Source: JAXLVB01 sp046329195
GTDB taxonomy: Bacteria > Bacteroidota > Bacteroidia > Cytophagales > Spirosomataceae
NCBI GenBank assembly: GCA_046329195.1
Contig: JAXLVB010000001.1
Span: forward strand, 930,001 to 994,000
DNA: 64,000 bases
Direction: 5' to 3'
The notes under the pieces are model-generated. The model did not search any database. It saw only the letters and a program-made list of their open reading frames with translations, and was not told the origin of the DNA. The stretch's first letter is position 1, and every line of letters begins with the position of its first letter. Shown here in pieces: positions 8,453-16,645 of this stretch. A program made the position numbers and the translations under genes.

Positions 8453-9064
8453 ATGACGACACGAATTGCTTTGGCTTGGATAGGAACGCTCTTGCTAGCA
8501 GCTTGTAGCAACGAGCGGATTGATACGACTTCTATTGCTCAAGAAATGAAAGACCGAGAAATCAAACATGTTTCTTCGGCGCAGATTATGGCTTTGGGCG
8601 ATGACTGGGGAAAAGAAATAGCCAAAGTGCTCAAAAGCAGTCCGAAAGGCTCGTTGTTAGGTACCAGCCTAACCGATTCGTTGGCTAAGAGTTTTTCTGC
8701 CGAAATCACCTTTGTAACACCCAAGAACTTTTCAAACCCGTCCCTACCCGACCTACAGCAGCAGGTGCTTGGAGCGTATCTTTACAATGTGTCGCATCAG
8801 GTAGCGCAAAGCGATAATATTCAGCGTATGCCCGATCAAAAAACACTTTTATTTACCTCGCCAGTGTTATGGAGTGCTGATTTTGAGAAGTTTAGTAAGG
8901 CCGAACAGGCTATGTTAGGTCAACGGTATCAGCTCGATAGTCTGTCTTTTCGGAAAAAAGGCGACTTGCTAGGGGTATGGTGTATCAAATTACCGAAAAA
9001 AGAAATCATTCGACGTACCGATACCAAGGCACTTAAAAAACTGAAAAATCGAGTGGCCGAGTAG
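8453..9064 (+). CDS. Lipoprotein, possibly Tll0287-like (DUF3365) domain
   Basis: The 203-residue protein has a lipoprotein signal (MTTRIALAWIGTLLLAACSNE, lipobox LAAC, Cys18). The mature part is mostly helical (EMKDREIKHVSSAQIMALGDD) and includes a segment ITFVTPKNFSNPSLPDLQQQ. That segment faintly recalls the RNPANxPD motif of Tll0287-like/DUF3365 sensor domains, which can bind haem. I do not see a CxxCH motif, so the family link is tentative. It runs convergently toward mnmH with only three bases between the stop codons and no hairpin. Confidence 0.65.
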   Translation: MTTRIALAWIGTLLLAACSNERIDTTSIAQEMKDREIKHVSSAQIMALGDDWGKEIAKVLKSSPKGSLLGTSLTDSLAKSFSAEITFVTPKNFSNPSLPDLQQQVLGAYLYNVSHQVAQSDNIQRMPDQKTLLFTSPVLWSADFEKFSKAEQAMLGQRYQLDSLSFRKKGDLLGVWCIKLPKKEIIRRTDTKALKKLKNRVAE

Positions 9065-9067
9065 TGC

Positions 9068-10093
9068 TTATTGGGTGTTTAATGCTTGCAAGAGCATTGC
9101 TGCGTTTTGGTGTGTATTGATAGACGGAACCTCCACTAGCCGTTGAAGTGTGCTAGGGCGTTGACTCAAACTGAATTCATAGGTTTTGTCATAATAGCGG
9201 AGGGTTATTTCGGCTACTTGGGCATAATCGCCTAGCTCAAGTGCAACTATGGCAGCTTGGTGATGCTGACCGCCGAGTCTTTTTTGGATACGGTCGAGGG
9301 CGGCTTTCAGCAAGGAGTGTTCAAACCGACCATAGTGTTCCACCAAAAACGCAATCCGTTGTTTGAGGGGTACTTGTAGCACCAATACCGGAGCTTGCAC
9401 CATCTGTTGACGAAGCGATAGTGGAATCAAACATGTGCCGATTGCCTTACTTTCGTCTTCGACCCAAATGCGCCGATTCGGGTCGAGCTCCCGCAAGACT
9501 TCGTACAGGTTATTTTCAAACTGCTCCGTGCTGGGCTGTGATGTTTGTCCCAACATTCCAAACGCCGAGCCTTTGTGGCACGCAAAATGCTCTAAGTCAA
9601 TCACTTGCTCGCCTAGCTTGCGTAATTCTTGCAAGGTTTCGGTTTTGGCGCTCCCTGTTTTTCCTCCTAGCACGATGAGTTGGAGGGGCTTTTCAAAAAA
9701 CGAAAGTACTTCACCACGGTATGCCTTGTAGCCGCCTTGAAGGGTACCGACTTCAAGACCTGCCGTAGAAAGCAACCAAGCAAAACTCCCCGAACGCATT
9801 CCTCCTCTCCAGCAATGTACCAGTACTTGGTTATTGGGGGCTAATTGCTGGCTTTGCCTGACAAAATCGGCCAGTTTGGGGCCCACTAATTCCAGACCTA
9901 GCAGAATGGCTGCTTGTTTGCCAACCTGCTTGTAGCAAGTACCTACTTGGGCTCGTTCGTTGTTGTCAAACAAAGGGATGTTTACCGCTCCAGGAATATG
10001 CGCATGGGCAAATTCGCCCGGCGAACGAACGTCTATGATGGGGGTAGATTCACCCTTTTCCAAAAACGCAAGCGGCGCAAGCGAACGAGACAT
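9068..10093 (-). CDS. mnmH: tRNA 2-selenouridine synthase
   Basis: The 341-residue protein (also called SelU/YbbB) replaces the sulfur of 2-thiouridine at the tRNA wobble position with selenium by way of a geranylated intermediate. The N-terminal rhodanese domain (residues about 1-130) has IDVRSPGEF and the catalytic loop VHCWRGGMRSGS with Cys94. It is followed by a P-loop domain with LGGKTGSAKTE (about 143-151). Length and domain order match the family. The substrate selenophosphate is made by SelD, which is not encoded in this window. The gene is followed downstream by nothing on its strand, and pdxJ lies 15 bases upstream in the same orientation, so the two may be co-transcribed. Confidence 0.93.
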   Translation of the reverse strand: MSRSLAPLAFLEKGESTPIIDVRSPGEFAHAHIPGAVNIPLFDNNERAQVGTCYKQVGKQAAILLGLELVGPKLADFVRQSQQLAPNNQVLVHCWRGGMRSGSFAWLLSTAGLEVGTLQGGYKAYRGEVLSFFEKPLQLIVLGGKTGSAKTETLQELRKLGEQVIDLEHFACHKGSAFGMLGQTSQPSTEQFENNLYEVLRELDPNRRIWVEDESKAIGTCLIPLSLRQQMVQAPVLVLQVPLKQRIAFLVEHYGRFEHSLLKAALDRIQKRLGGQHHQAAIVALELGDYAQVAEITLRYYDKTYEFSLSQRPSTLQRLVEVPSINTHQNAAMLLQALNTQ

Positions 10094-10108
10094 AGGTTGG
10101 AGTGGGTT

Positions 10109-10837
10109 TTACAAAGTCGGTGCTTTGGTTTCTCTCAAATACAAGTTTACGGTATTCTCAAGACCTAAGTAGAGCGCATCGCAAATAAGGGCGTGGCCGA
10201 TGGATACTTCTGCCAGATTAGGAATGGTTAATTGAAAATATCGGAGATTATCAAGGCTTAGGTCATGGCCAGCATTGAGGCCAAGGCCCAATTCGTTAGC
10301 CCGAATAGCTGCCTCTAAATACGGCTTGATAGCCGCTTCTCGATTCGAGAAATAGTGATGGGCATACGCTTCGGTGTAGAGTTCGATGCGGTCGGTGCCT
10401 GTTTCGGCGGCACCATCAATCATTTCCAGAATTGGGTCCACAAAAATAGAGGTCCGAATACCTGCTTTTTTGAAAACCCCGATGATTTCGACCAAATATT
10501 CTCGGTGTCGAATCGTATCCCAGCCCGCATTAGATGTAATGGCGTTTTGCGAATCGGGTACCAGTGTCACTTGGGTAGGTTGGGCTTTCAGAACCAATTC
10601 TACAAACTTTTGCTCGGTAGGGTTTCCTTCAATATTAAACTCAGTGGTGATAACAGCCTTGAGGTCTAGAACATCTTGGTAGCGAATATGCCGTTCGTCG
10701 GGGCGAGGGTGAACCGTAATTCCCTCAGCACCAAAGCGTTCGATGTCAAGAGCGGTTTTGACGACGTCGGGATTGTTGCCTCCTCGTGAGTTACGAAGCG
10801 TGGCTATTTTGTTGATGTTTACAGATAATTTGGTCAT
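10109..10837 (-). CDS. pdxJ: Pyridoxine 5'-phosphate synthase
   Basis: PdxJ condenses 1-deoxyxylulose 5-phosphate with 3-amino-2-oxopropyl phosphate in the last step of de novo vitamin B6 synthesis. The ATG at 10837 gives 242 residues (E. coli 243) beginning MTKLSVNINKIATLRNSRGG. The family signature GITVHPRPDERHI is intact, as are the ELYTEAYA and GLGLNAGHDLSLDNL segments that bind phosphate in the TIM barrel. A longer frame to 10870 needs a non-ATG start and adds nothing recognisable. mnmH follows 15 bases downstream. Confidence 0.95.
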   Translation of the reverse strand: MTKLSVNINKIATLRNSRGGNNPDVVKTALDIERFGAEGITVHPRPDERHIRYQDVLDLKAVITTEFNIEGNPTEQKFVELVLKAQPTQVTLVPDSQNAITSNAGWDTIRHREYLVEIIGVFKKAGIRTSIFVDPILEMIDGAAETGTDRIELYTEAYAHHYFSNREAAIKPYLEAAIRANELGLGLNAGHDLSLDNLRYFQLTIPNLAEVSIGHALICDALYLGLENTVNLYLRETKAPTL

Positions 10838-10989
10838 TCGTAACAATACTTTTGTGGTTTTGCTGGGCACTGGAGGTTGCTATTTAATTACGCTCACGTT
10901 GCCTTTTCACGAAAAAACGATTCGGTAACGCCTTCGCTTTTTAGGTCGAATCTCGTTAATAAATGCCTCTGTACGTGCCTATTATTTAG

Positions 10990-10997
10990 TACCTTTG
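10990..10997 (+). promoter_or_regulatory. putative -7 box TACCTTTG for yqeY-cvpA-rlmN
   Basis: TACCTTTG is a full TAnnTTTG match about 100 bases before the yqeY ATG. The flanks (TTTAGTACCTTTGTGCC) are typical of Bacteroidota promoters. Confidence 0.55.
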
Positions 10998-11097
10998 TGC
11001 CAAATTGAACATTTCCAAGAAAGAGATTGTTCAATCAGAGCCAAATTTAGTAAATACCACAACGTTGTGGTGCTTACCTTGAATGATAGATACAATT

Positions 11098-11547
11098 ATG
11101 TCCTTAAAAACTCAAATTGAAGGTCAAATCAAGCAAGCCATGCTTGCCAAAGACCAAGGTCGTTTATTGGCATTGAGAGCCATTAAATCCGCTATTTTAT
11201 TAGAAGAAACGTCAGGTGCCTCGTCAGGAGATCTCTCGACAGATACCGAAATGAAAATCTTGATGAAAGCTGTAAAACAGCGCAAAGACTCCGCAGAGAT
11301 TTTCCGTCAGCAAGGTCGTCAAGATTTGTTAGAGAAAGAGTTGGCCGAGGTTGCTGTAATTGAGGAATTTTTGCCCCAACAGCTTTCGGAAGATGAAATC
11401 AAAGCAAAATTGCAAGAAATCATCGCCCGTGTTGGAGCGTCGGCTCCTTCAGATATGGGTAAGGTGATGGGCGTTGCTACCAAAGAATTGGCCGGCAAAG
11501 CCGAAGGAAAAACGATTTCGATGCTTGTGAAGCAGTTGTTGGGATAA
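11098..11547 (+). CDS. GatB/YqeY domain protein
   Basis: The ATG at 11098 gives 149 residues starting MSLKTQIEGQIKQAMLAKDQ, the usual YqeY opening. An ATG five codons earlier is possible. The protein is all-helical and related to the C-terminal tail domain of the amidotransferase subunit GatB. It includes KQRKDSAEIFRQQGRQDL, EEFLPQQLSEDEI and SDMGKVMGVATKELAGKAEGK, all characteristic of the family. It may help tRNA-dependent amidation or bind tRNA, but its role is not established. It leads a tight plus-strand group with cvpA (3-base gap) and rlmN. Confidence 0.92.
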   Translation: MSLKTQIEGQIKQAMLAKDQGRLLALRAIKSAILLEETSGASSGDLSTDTEMKILMKAVKQRKDSAEIFRQQGRQDLLEKELAEVAVIEEFLPQQLSEDEIKAKLQEIIARVGASAPSDMGKVMGVATKELAGKAEGKTISMLVKQLLG

Positions 11548-11550
11548 TCC

Positions 11551-12096
11551 ATGAAAACCCTCGATGTCATCTTGTTGTTTCCGTTGGCCTATGGTGCTTG
11601 GGTAGGCTATCGGCGAGGGATTTTGATAGAGGTGATTTCGATTGCGGCGTTTATCATATCGGTCGTAGCAGGATTCAAACTCTTGGGCTGGGGTATCGAG
11701 TGGCTCACCCCCTACATTGGCGGAGGCGTAGCACAGCGGTTTTTGCCTTATTTTGGGTTTTCGGTTATCTTTTTTCCGATTATTTTCCTGATTGTGCGCT
11801 TAGGATGGCTCCTGCGCCGAACCATCAAATACACCTTGTTGGGAAGTTTTGATAGCTTGGCAGGAGGCATCGCTGGTATTTTTGCATGGGCGTTTGGTGT
11901 AAGTGTATTTTTGTGGCTGACGAGTTCGGTCGGAATAAAATTTCCTGAAAACACCACTAGAAATACATATATTTACCCGATTATCAAGCCATTAGCGCCA
12001 AACATCATTGGCAAAGCAACCGGCGAATGGCTACCTAAAGCAGAAAGCAAATACCGAGAAATGAAGGTGGAGCAAGATTTAAAAGAGTGGAAATAG
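11551..12096 (+). CDS. CvpA family inner-membrane protein
   Basis: This 181-residue protein has four predicted hydrophobic segments (about residues 3-18, 23-46, 66-88 and 105-125). The family opening is DVILLFPLAYGAWVGYRRG, with a conserved GYRRGxxxE turn. CvpA-type proteins are needed for colicin V production in E. coli and affect envelope homeostasis. The molecular role is not settled. The gene starts three bases after the yqeY stop codon and so is very probably translated from the same mRNA. The hydrophilic C-terminal tail (about 50 residues) is probably cytoplasmic. Confidence 0.88.
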   Translation: MKTLDVILLFPLAYGAWVGYRRGILIEVISIAAFIISVVAGFKLLGWGIEWLTPYIGGGVAQRFLPYFGFSVIFFPIIFLIVRLGWLLRRTIKYTLLGSFDSLAGGIAGIFAWAFGVSVFLWLTSSVGIKFPENTTRNTYIYPIIKPLAPNIIGKATGEWLPKAESKYREMKVEQDLKEWK

Positions 12097-12103
12097 CGGT
12101 GCA

Positions 12104-12124
12104 AAACGATTGGGCAAATCGTTT
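12104..12124 (+). promoter_or_regulatory. palindrome AAACGATT-GGGCA-AATCGTTT before rlmN
   Basis: Perfect 8-base arms flank a 5-base centre. The element sits between the cvpA stop and the rlmN ATG at 12134. Its 17-base core recurs with one change at 29160-29176 before another radical SAM gene. Confidence 0.45.
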
Positions 12125-12133
12125 GAAAAAACA

Positions 12134-13180
12134 ATGGAGCTAACAAAACAAGATATACGCAAGCAGAGCTTGGCTCAACTGAAAGCATTTTTGGCAGAGC
12201 ATGGCGAGCAGGCATTTAGAGCCAAGCAGATTTATGAATGGCTTTGGAAGAAGTCTGCCCGAAGTTTCGACGAAATGACTAATCTTTCGCTGAAAACACG
12301 ACAGCTATTGGCTGAACATTTCGAGATTCGGGCCATTACTGTTGCCAACAAGCAAGTTTCGAACGACGATACCATCAAATCGGCCTTTCGCCTGTTTGAC
12401 GAACATTTGATTGAAGGTGTGCTGATTCCAGCCGATGAGCGCATGACCGCTTGTGTGAGTAGCCAAGTGGGGTGTTCGCTCACCTGTAAGTTTTGTGCAA
12501 CGGGCTACATGGAGCGTTCAAGAAATTTAGACGCCGCCGAGATTTACGACCAAGTGGTGGCGATTGCCCGTCAAGCGCAAGAGCACTACGGTGAGCCACT
12601 TTCTAACATCGTATATATGGGAATGGGCGAGCCTTTGCTCAATTATGCCAACGTACTGGAGTCGGTGGCATACATTACCTCGCCCGAAGGGCTCGGAATG
12701 TCGCCCAAGCGGATTACGATTAGCACAGCGGGCATTGCCAAGATGATAAAAAAACTCGGCGACGATGCCGTAAAGTTTAATCTGGCGCTGTCGCTTCATG
12801 CGGCCAACGACACCAAGCGCAATCAAATCATGCCTATCAACGAGAGCAACACGTTGGCGGCATTGAAAGAAGCCCTTAATTACTTTTATCGTAAAACAGG
12901 CAATAAGATTACGCTCGAATACATCGTTTTTTATAACTTCAACGATACCCTCGACGACGCCCGTGAACTGTGGAATTTTGCCAAGCAGATTCCGGCTGTT
13001 CATGTCAACATCATTGAATACAATCCGATTCGAGAAGCTGATTTTAAGAATACTACTCAAGACCGCCTGACGGTTTTTGCAAGGTTTCTAGAAAGTAAAA
13101 AGATTCCAACTACGGTTCGGCGAAGCCGAGGCAAAGACATTGACGCTGCGTGCGGTCAGTTGGCGGGCAAGTCAGTGTAG
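12134..13180 (+). CDS. rlmN: Dual-specificity RNA methyltransferase RlmN
   Basis: RlmN is a radical SAM enzyme that methylates C2 of A2503 in 23S rRNA and A37 of some tRNAs. The ATG at 12134 yields 348 residues beginning MELTKQDIRKQSLAQLKAFL. The 4Fe-4S motif CSLTCKFCATG places the cluster cysteines at 114, 118 and 121. YMGMGEPLLNY is the SAM-binding glycine segment. A C-terminal cysteine in AACGQLAGKSV (about residue 340) is the residue expected to carry the transferred methyl. The start at 12110 would lie inside the palindrome and is less likely. Strong co-directional context with yqeY-cvpA. Confidence 0.96.
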   Translation: MELTKQDIRKQSLAQLKAFLAEHGEQAFRAKQIYEWLWKKSARSFDEMTNLSLKTRQLLAEHFEIRAITVANKQVSNDDTIKSAFRLFDEHLIEGVLIPADERMTACVSSQVGCSLTCKFCATGYMERSRNLDAAEIYDQVVAIARQAQEHYGEPLSNIVYMGMGEPLLNYANVLESVAYITSPEGLGMSPKRITISTAGIAKMIKKLGDDAVKFNLALSLHAANDTKRNQIMPINESNTLAALKEALNYFYRKTGNKITLEYIVFYNFNDTLDDARELWNFAKQIPAVHVNIIEYNPIREADFKNTTQDRLTVFARFLESKKIPTTVRRSRGKDIDAACGQLAGKSV

Positions 13181-13221
13181 CAGATGTGGCTATTGAAAGA
13201 TAGATGAGCTGAAGAATTATG

Positions 13222-13264
13222 ACCCAAAAGGCTTTGCGGATTCGCAAAGCCTTTTGGGTTTATT
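13222..13264 (+). terminator. strong terminator after rlmN
   Basis: Perfect 17-base arms (ACCCAAAAGGCTTTGCG and complement) surround GATT. A short T run follows. Confidence 0.85.
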
Positions 13265-13575
13265 CGATGGGTGTTTGTGCTCTATTTGCTGGCTTTTCCA
13301 ATTGCATAATCCCCAATTAGCCCAAATCTGTCCAGAAAGGGTACGTTAGTTACCAAAAGCATCAATCCGTTTCAAACCAAGCTCTTCTACTGGCAGGATA
13401 AAAGAGGTAAACCGAGCCACAGCAAATCCTATCGAATCATTGCGAAGTGGGTAGAATTGTCTATTTGTGGTCATAATATTACCGTTTGTTAAAAATCAAG
13501 ATAAATCATTGGGGCTACGGTGGCAAAGCCTTAACTTTCGCTTGGTTTATCCCATGACAATTAACAAACACGAAC
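13265..13575. other. intergenic stretch, no recognised gene
   Basis: About 310 bases between the rlmN terminator and the next gene. The only content I can point to is a 42-codon minus-strand frame (listed separately) and a TTAACTTTC promoter-like string at about 13531-13539 before the gene at 13576. Confidence 0.5.
13346..13474 (-). CDS. possible small protein, 42 residues (doubtful)
   Basis: An ATG-initiated frame on the minus strand encodes MTTNRQFYPLRNDSIGFAVA and ends GLKRIDAFGN. It has mixed, protein-like composition and no signal peptide or membrane segment. It has no Shine-Dalgarno sequence, as is normal here. It could be a real small gene, the remnant of a longer one, or chance. It is the only reading frame that occupies this gap. 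Confidence 0.2.
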   Translation of the reverse strand: MTTNRQFYPLRNDSIGFAVARFTSFILPVEELGLKRIDAFGN

Positions 13576-14250
13576 ATGAAAACCGCACTATTACTAGTAG
13601 GACTACTGATTAGTACCGTATCGTGGGCTCAGCAAGTCATTGCCAACGACAATTCGTTTAGCGCCACAGTGGACGGAAAAGAATTCAAAACTCAGCCCCG
13701 CCGAATTCGGATTGGGCAATACTGGTGGATTACCGCCAATGCCACCAAGCCTGATAAGTCGTTACGAATATGGTTTGTGGACTTCGACAACAACAGTGTA
13801 TTGCCCAAAGTGGGTAAATACTTAGTGGTTGGCGAAAAAGAAAGCAACAAGTCTCTCTACAAGAAAACCGTAGAAATGGGTACCTATGTTGGCGTAGCAG
13901 TAATGAAGTATGTAGAAGAGACCAAAGAGCCACGGATGGAGTTTCATGTGGGGAATGGCATCCAAGAAAACACAGGCGTCGTGGAGGTGATTAAATCGTC
14001 GGATGGATTCATGGAAGCCAAGTTTTCGGCACAATTAGAAGGAACTTACTACAAAGAAAAAGCCACCGCTACGGTGTTTGGTGGAGCAGGCCGACTCATC
14101 GGTAAGATGACTGATAAAGCCAAAACCAGCGCCACTGGCTATGATTACGACATTGACCCAGAAGGCAATGGTTATAAAAAGCAAGATACCATTGACAAAA
14201 TTGTGGTTCAGGGTACCTTTAAGCTAAAACTCGGCTCCGAAGAGAAATAA
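13576..14250 (+). CDS. Secreted protein of unknown function
   Basis: The 224-residue product has a signal peptide (MKTALLLVGLLISTVSWAQQ). The mature domain starts NDNSFSATVDGKEFKTQPRR and is beta-rich with many charged residues (for example QYWWITANATKPDKSLRIWF). The opening FSATVDGKEF resembles the start of small periplasmic beta-sandwich proteins in this phylum, but I cannot place it in a family. Neither a lipobox nor a sorting domain is visible, so it is probably periplasmic. A hairpin follows directly, overlapping the space before the next gene. Confidence 0.65.
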   Translation: MKTALLLVGLLISTVSWAQQVIANDNSFSATVDGKEFKTQPRRIRIGQYWWITANATKPDKSLRIWFVDFDNNSVLPKVGKYLVVGEKESNKSLYKKTVEMGTYVGVAVMKYVEETKEPRMEFHVGNGIQENTGVVEVIKSSDGFMEAKFSAQLEGTYYKEKATATVFGGAGRLIGKMTDKAKTSATGYDYDIDPEGNGYKKQDTIDKIVVQGTFKLKLGSEEK

Positions 14251-14269
14251 TACACGAGCTGATATTGCA

Positions 14270-14300
14270 AAGCCCAAGAATCTTCTTGATTTTTGGGCTT
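14270..14300 (+). terminator. hairpin abutting the next start codon
   Basis: AAGCCCAA and TTGGGCTT pair (perfect 8-base arms), with a T-rich loop. The right arm ends one base before the ATG at 14301. It could terminate the upstream gene or fold over the translation start of the next. Confidence 0.5.
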
Positions 14301-14744
14301 ATGAAAACGCCCTACTACCCATCTAGCGACGATGTGGAGGCTTTGGTAGAAGCCTTTATTGCCAAAAAACTCCCCAAAGAAGCCTGGACACACGAAGCCC
14401 ACTTGGCGGCTTGTGTCTGGCATCTGTTACGCCATACTACCACCGAGACCCTACTGTTTCTCCGGAGCCGTATTATAACGTACAACGAATCGGTTGGGGG
14501 CGTGAATGGCTTAGACAGCGGCTACCACGAAACCCTCACCGTGTTTTGGATTGAGGCGGTCAATGCGTTTCTGCAACAAGCCGACCGCACTCAGCCACTA
14601 CACCTGCTTTGCCAAGAATTGTTCAACGGCCCCTACGCCGACCGCACGTTGCCCTTGAAATTTTATGACCGTCAAACGGTGTTTTCAACAGAGGCACGAG
14701 CACGGTTTGTTTCCCCAGATTTACAATCACTAGACACGTTATAG
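14301..14744 (+). CDS. Conserved-looking protein of unknown function, 147 residues
   Basis: The ATG at 14301 is preferred to the in-frame one at 14265, which lies upstream of the hairpin. The protein is soluble, with no signal peptide, and helix-rich. It has striking invariant-looking segments: EAWTHEAHLAACVWHL, ITYNESVGGVN and DSGYHETLTVFW. The His, Glu, Asn and Tyr residues in these blocks could bind metal or ligand, but I do not recognise a named family and infer no activity. It is followed by a terminator. Confidence 0.65.
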   Translation: MKTPYYPSSDDVEALVEAFIAKKLPKEAWTHEAHLAACVWHLLRHTTTETLLFLRSRIITYNESVGGVNGLDSGYHETLTVFWIEAVNAFLQQADRTQPLHLLCQELFNGPYADRTLPLKFYDRQTVFSTEARARFVSPDLQSLDTL

Positions 14745-14817
14745 CCATCCTAAACCTGAAGCAAGTAGTGTACGATTCCGTACAGTTTCTGTTCGCCAAC
14801 GTACAGGCTACTTCCCC

Positions 14818-14853
14818 AAAAAGGGCTTTTTCTGCACGATTAAGCCCTTTTTG
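14818..14853 (+). terminator. terminator
   Basis: AAAAAGGGCTT pairs with AAGCCCTTTTT across a 13-base loop. Confidence 0.65.
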
Positions 14854-14977
14854 CTTTACTGGCATAGCTGTTGTTCGTACTTGGTTTGCAGAGCCGTAGT
14901 AGGCGAGCTTTTGATTCCTCTATGTAGTTAGCTTGTGGATTTAAACATAAGCTTCTCGTAGCAAAACCAACTTAATT

Positions 14978-16282
14978 ATGCGTCGTTTTCTTCTTCTTTT
15001 GTTGCCAATTGTATCCATGGCTCAAGAAAAATGGAGCCTTCAAGAATGTGTACAGCTTGGCATCACCAACAACTTGACCGTCCAGCAAAACCAACTTTTG
15101 GCTAAACAGAGCCAAATTCTACATACTCAATCTAGGCTTAGCGTACTCCCCAACACCAGTGCTAGTATTTCGCAAGGAGCCAACTGGGGGCGTAGTATTG
15201 ACCCTACTACCAACCAGTTTGTTACACAACAACTTGAATTTCAGAGTGTTGATATGGGTGCCAGTTTGAATGTGTTCAGTGGTTTTTCGACCCAAAACAC
15301 CATTAAACAAAACGCTTTGCTTACCCAAGCTACCCAGCAAGATATTCAGCAAGCCAAAGACCAACTTACCCTTAATATCACGCTGGCGTATCTGCAAGTG
15401 TTGAGCAACGAAGACCTGCTCGAAATTACCCGCAAACAGGCCGAAGTAACTCGTCAACAAATAGAACGTACCCAATCGCTTGTTGAGATTGGGTCGTTGT
15501 CTCCCAATAACCTGATTGATTTAAAAAGTCAATTAGCCAATGACGAACTCTCCATAACTAGTGCCACCAATACGCTCAAAATAGCTCGTTTGCAACTAGT
15601 TCAGTTGATGAACGTGCCGTACAAAGGTGATTTTCAGTTGGAACGTAACAACCTCGACCAACAGGCCGTTCGCTCACTCGAAGTCAGTGCCGAGCAAATT
15701 TTTGGCCAAGCACAGTCTCGTTTTGCCGCCGTCAAAGCAGCAGACCTACGCATACAAGGCGCCGATAAAGGCTTGCTCGCCGCCAAAGGACGGATGTACC
15801 CTACCCTGACGCTGAACGGGTATTTGAGTACTCGCTATTCTAATACTTCCGTTCTCGAATACAATAAGCAGCTGGAAGCCAACCTCTTCAAATATGTTAG
15901 CTTGGATATTCGGATACCCATTTTTAACGGATTCCAGAACCGTGCTCGTTGGCAAACGGCTGTGATTAGTAAGCAATTGGCCGAAGTGTCTTCTCAAAAT
16001 ACCCGAATGCAGCTTCGGCAAGGTGTCGAAACCGCCCACGTCAACGCCGAAGTATCGTTGGAGCGTTATAGAGCCGTCGAAAAACAAGTGCTGGCCTTGG
16101 AAGAAACCTTTCAATCGGTAGAAAACCGTTACAATGCCGGGTTGCTGAATGTGTTTGACTATAACGTAGCCAAAACCAACCTTGACAGAGCCCGTCAGAA
16201 CTTGATCCAGAGCCGTTACGAATATTATTACCGTACTAAGGTGTTGGATTTCTATCAGGGTCGTTCGATCACCGAACCATAA
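14978..16282 (+). CDS. TolC-family outer-membrane protein
   Basis: The 434-residue protein begins with a signal peptide (MRRFLLLLLPIVSMAQ), then WSLQECVQLGITNNLTVQQN, the typical start of the outer-membrane efflux protein repeat. Two such repeats of long amphipathic helices follow: LTLNITLAYLQVLSNEDLL in the first, and TRMQLRQGVETAHVNAEVS and NRYNAGLLNVFDYNVAKTNL in the second. Short barrel strands separate them. These proteins form trimeric outer-membrane ducts for RND, ABC or MFS exporters. No membrane-fusion or pump gene is adjacent, so the partner is unknown. A weak terminator follows. Confidence 0.9.
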   Translation: MRRFLLLLLPIVSMAQEKWSLQECVQLGITNNLTVQQNQLLAKQSQILHTQSRLSVLPNTSASISQGANWGRSIDPTTNQFVTQQLEFQSVDMGASLNVFSGFSTQNTIKQNALLTQATQQDIQQAKDQLTLNITLAYLQVLSNEDLLEITRKQAEVTRQQIERTQSLVEIGSLSPNNLIDLKSQLANDELSITSATNTLKIARLQLVQLMNVPYKGDFQLERNNLDQQAVRSLEVSAEQIFGQAQSRFAAVKAADLRIQGADKGLLAAKGRMYPTLTLNGYLSTRYSNTSVLEYNKQLEANLFKYVSLDIRIPIFNGFQNRARWQTAVISKQLAEVSSQNTRMQLRQGVETAHVNAEVSLERYRAVEKQVLALEETFQSVENRYNAGLLNVFDYNVAKTNLDRARQNLIQSRYEYYYRTKVLDFYQGRSITEP

Positions 16283-16332
16283 CGAGAGAGGAGTAACTAC
16301 TTTCTAATCAACACTAATTAGGGGTAAATATC

Positions 16333-16364
16333 AAAAAGGGTGGGCGTGACGTCTCACCCTTTTG
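16333..16364 (+). terminator. weak terminator after the TolC-family gene
   Basis: AAAAGGGTG pairs with CACCCTTTT. The T run is short (TTTTGGG), so termination may be partial. Confidence 0.5.
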
Positions 16365-16490
16365 GGTGGTATCAATACCCAACTTACCATAAGTACAAAA
16401 AGTATTATTTCGAGTATTGGGCTGTACCCTATTCTTCTACATCATGCTATTGCCAAAATACAATTCTTCTACAGAAATTTACTAAACTAT

Positions 16491-16503
16491 TATGCTTGCA
16501 TAC
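16491..16503 (+). promoter_or_regulatory. operator copy 1, TATGCTTGCATAC
   Basis: A near-perfect palindrome (TATGC-TT-GCATA), identical over 13 bases to a second copy 47 bases downstream. Both lie in the 363-base gap before the beta-oxidation genes. The symmetry is that of a dimeric TetR-, MarR- or GntR-type regulator site. Which family acts here is inference. Confidence 0.55.
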
Positions 16504-16536
16504 TATTTTTTTCTATTTTTACGCACCTAAAAATTA

Positions 16537-16550
16537 GTATGCTTGCATAC
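16537..16550 (+). promoter_or_regulatory. operator copy 2, GTATGCTTGCATAC
   Basis: A 14-base palindrome, perfect apart from its two central bases, 95 bases before the thiolase ATG. AT-rich sequence between the two copies is where the promoter would be expected, so a protein bound at both sites could bracket or block it. Confidence 0.6.
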
Positions 16551-16645
16551 CATTAAGTAGAAAAAGATAAAGCAGGAGCGTTGAAAAATCTTCTGAAAAC
16601 CCTCCACTTTGCTCTTTTTACTTTACACTATAACCTTTTCAAACA

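Noticed and set aside
16340..16556. Two overlapping 64-65 codon frames before fadA
   Set aside because: They run through a terminator and the operator palindromes and lack protein-like composition.
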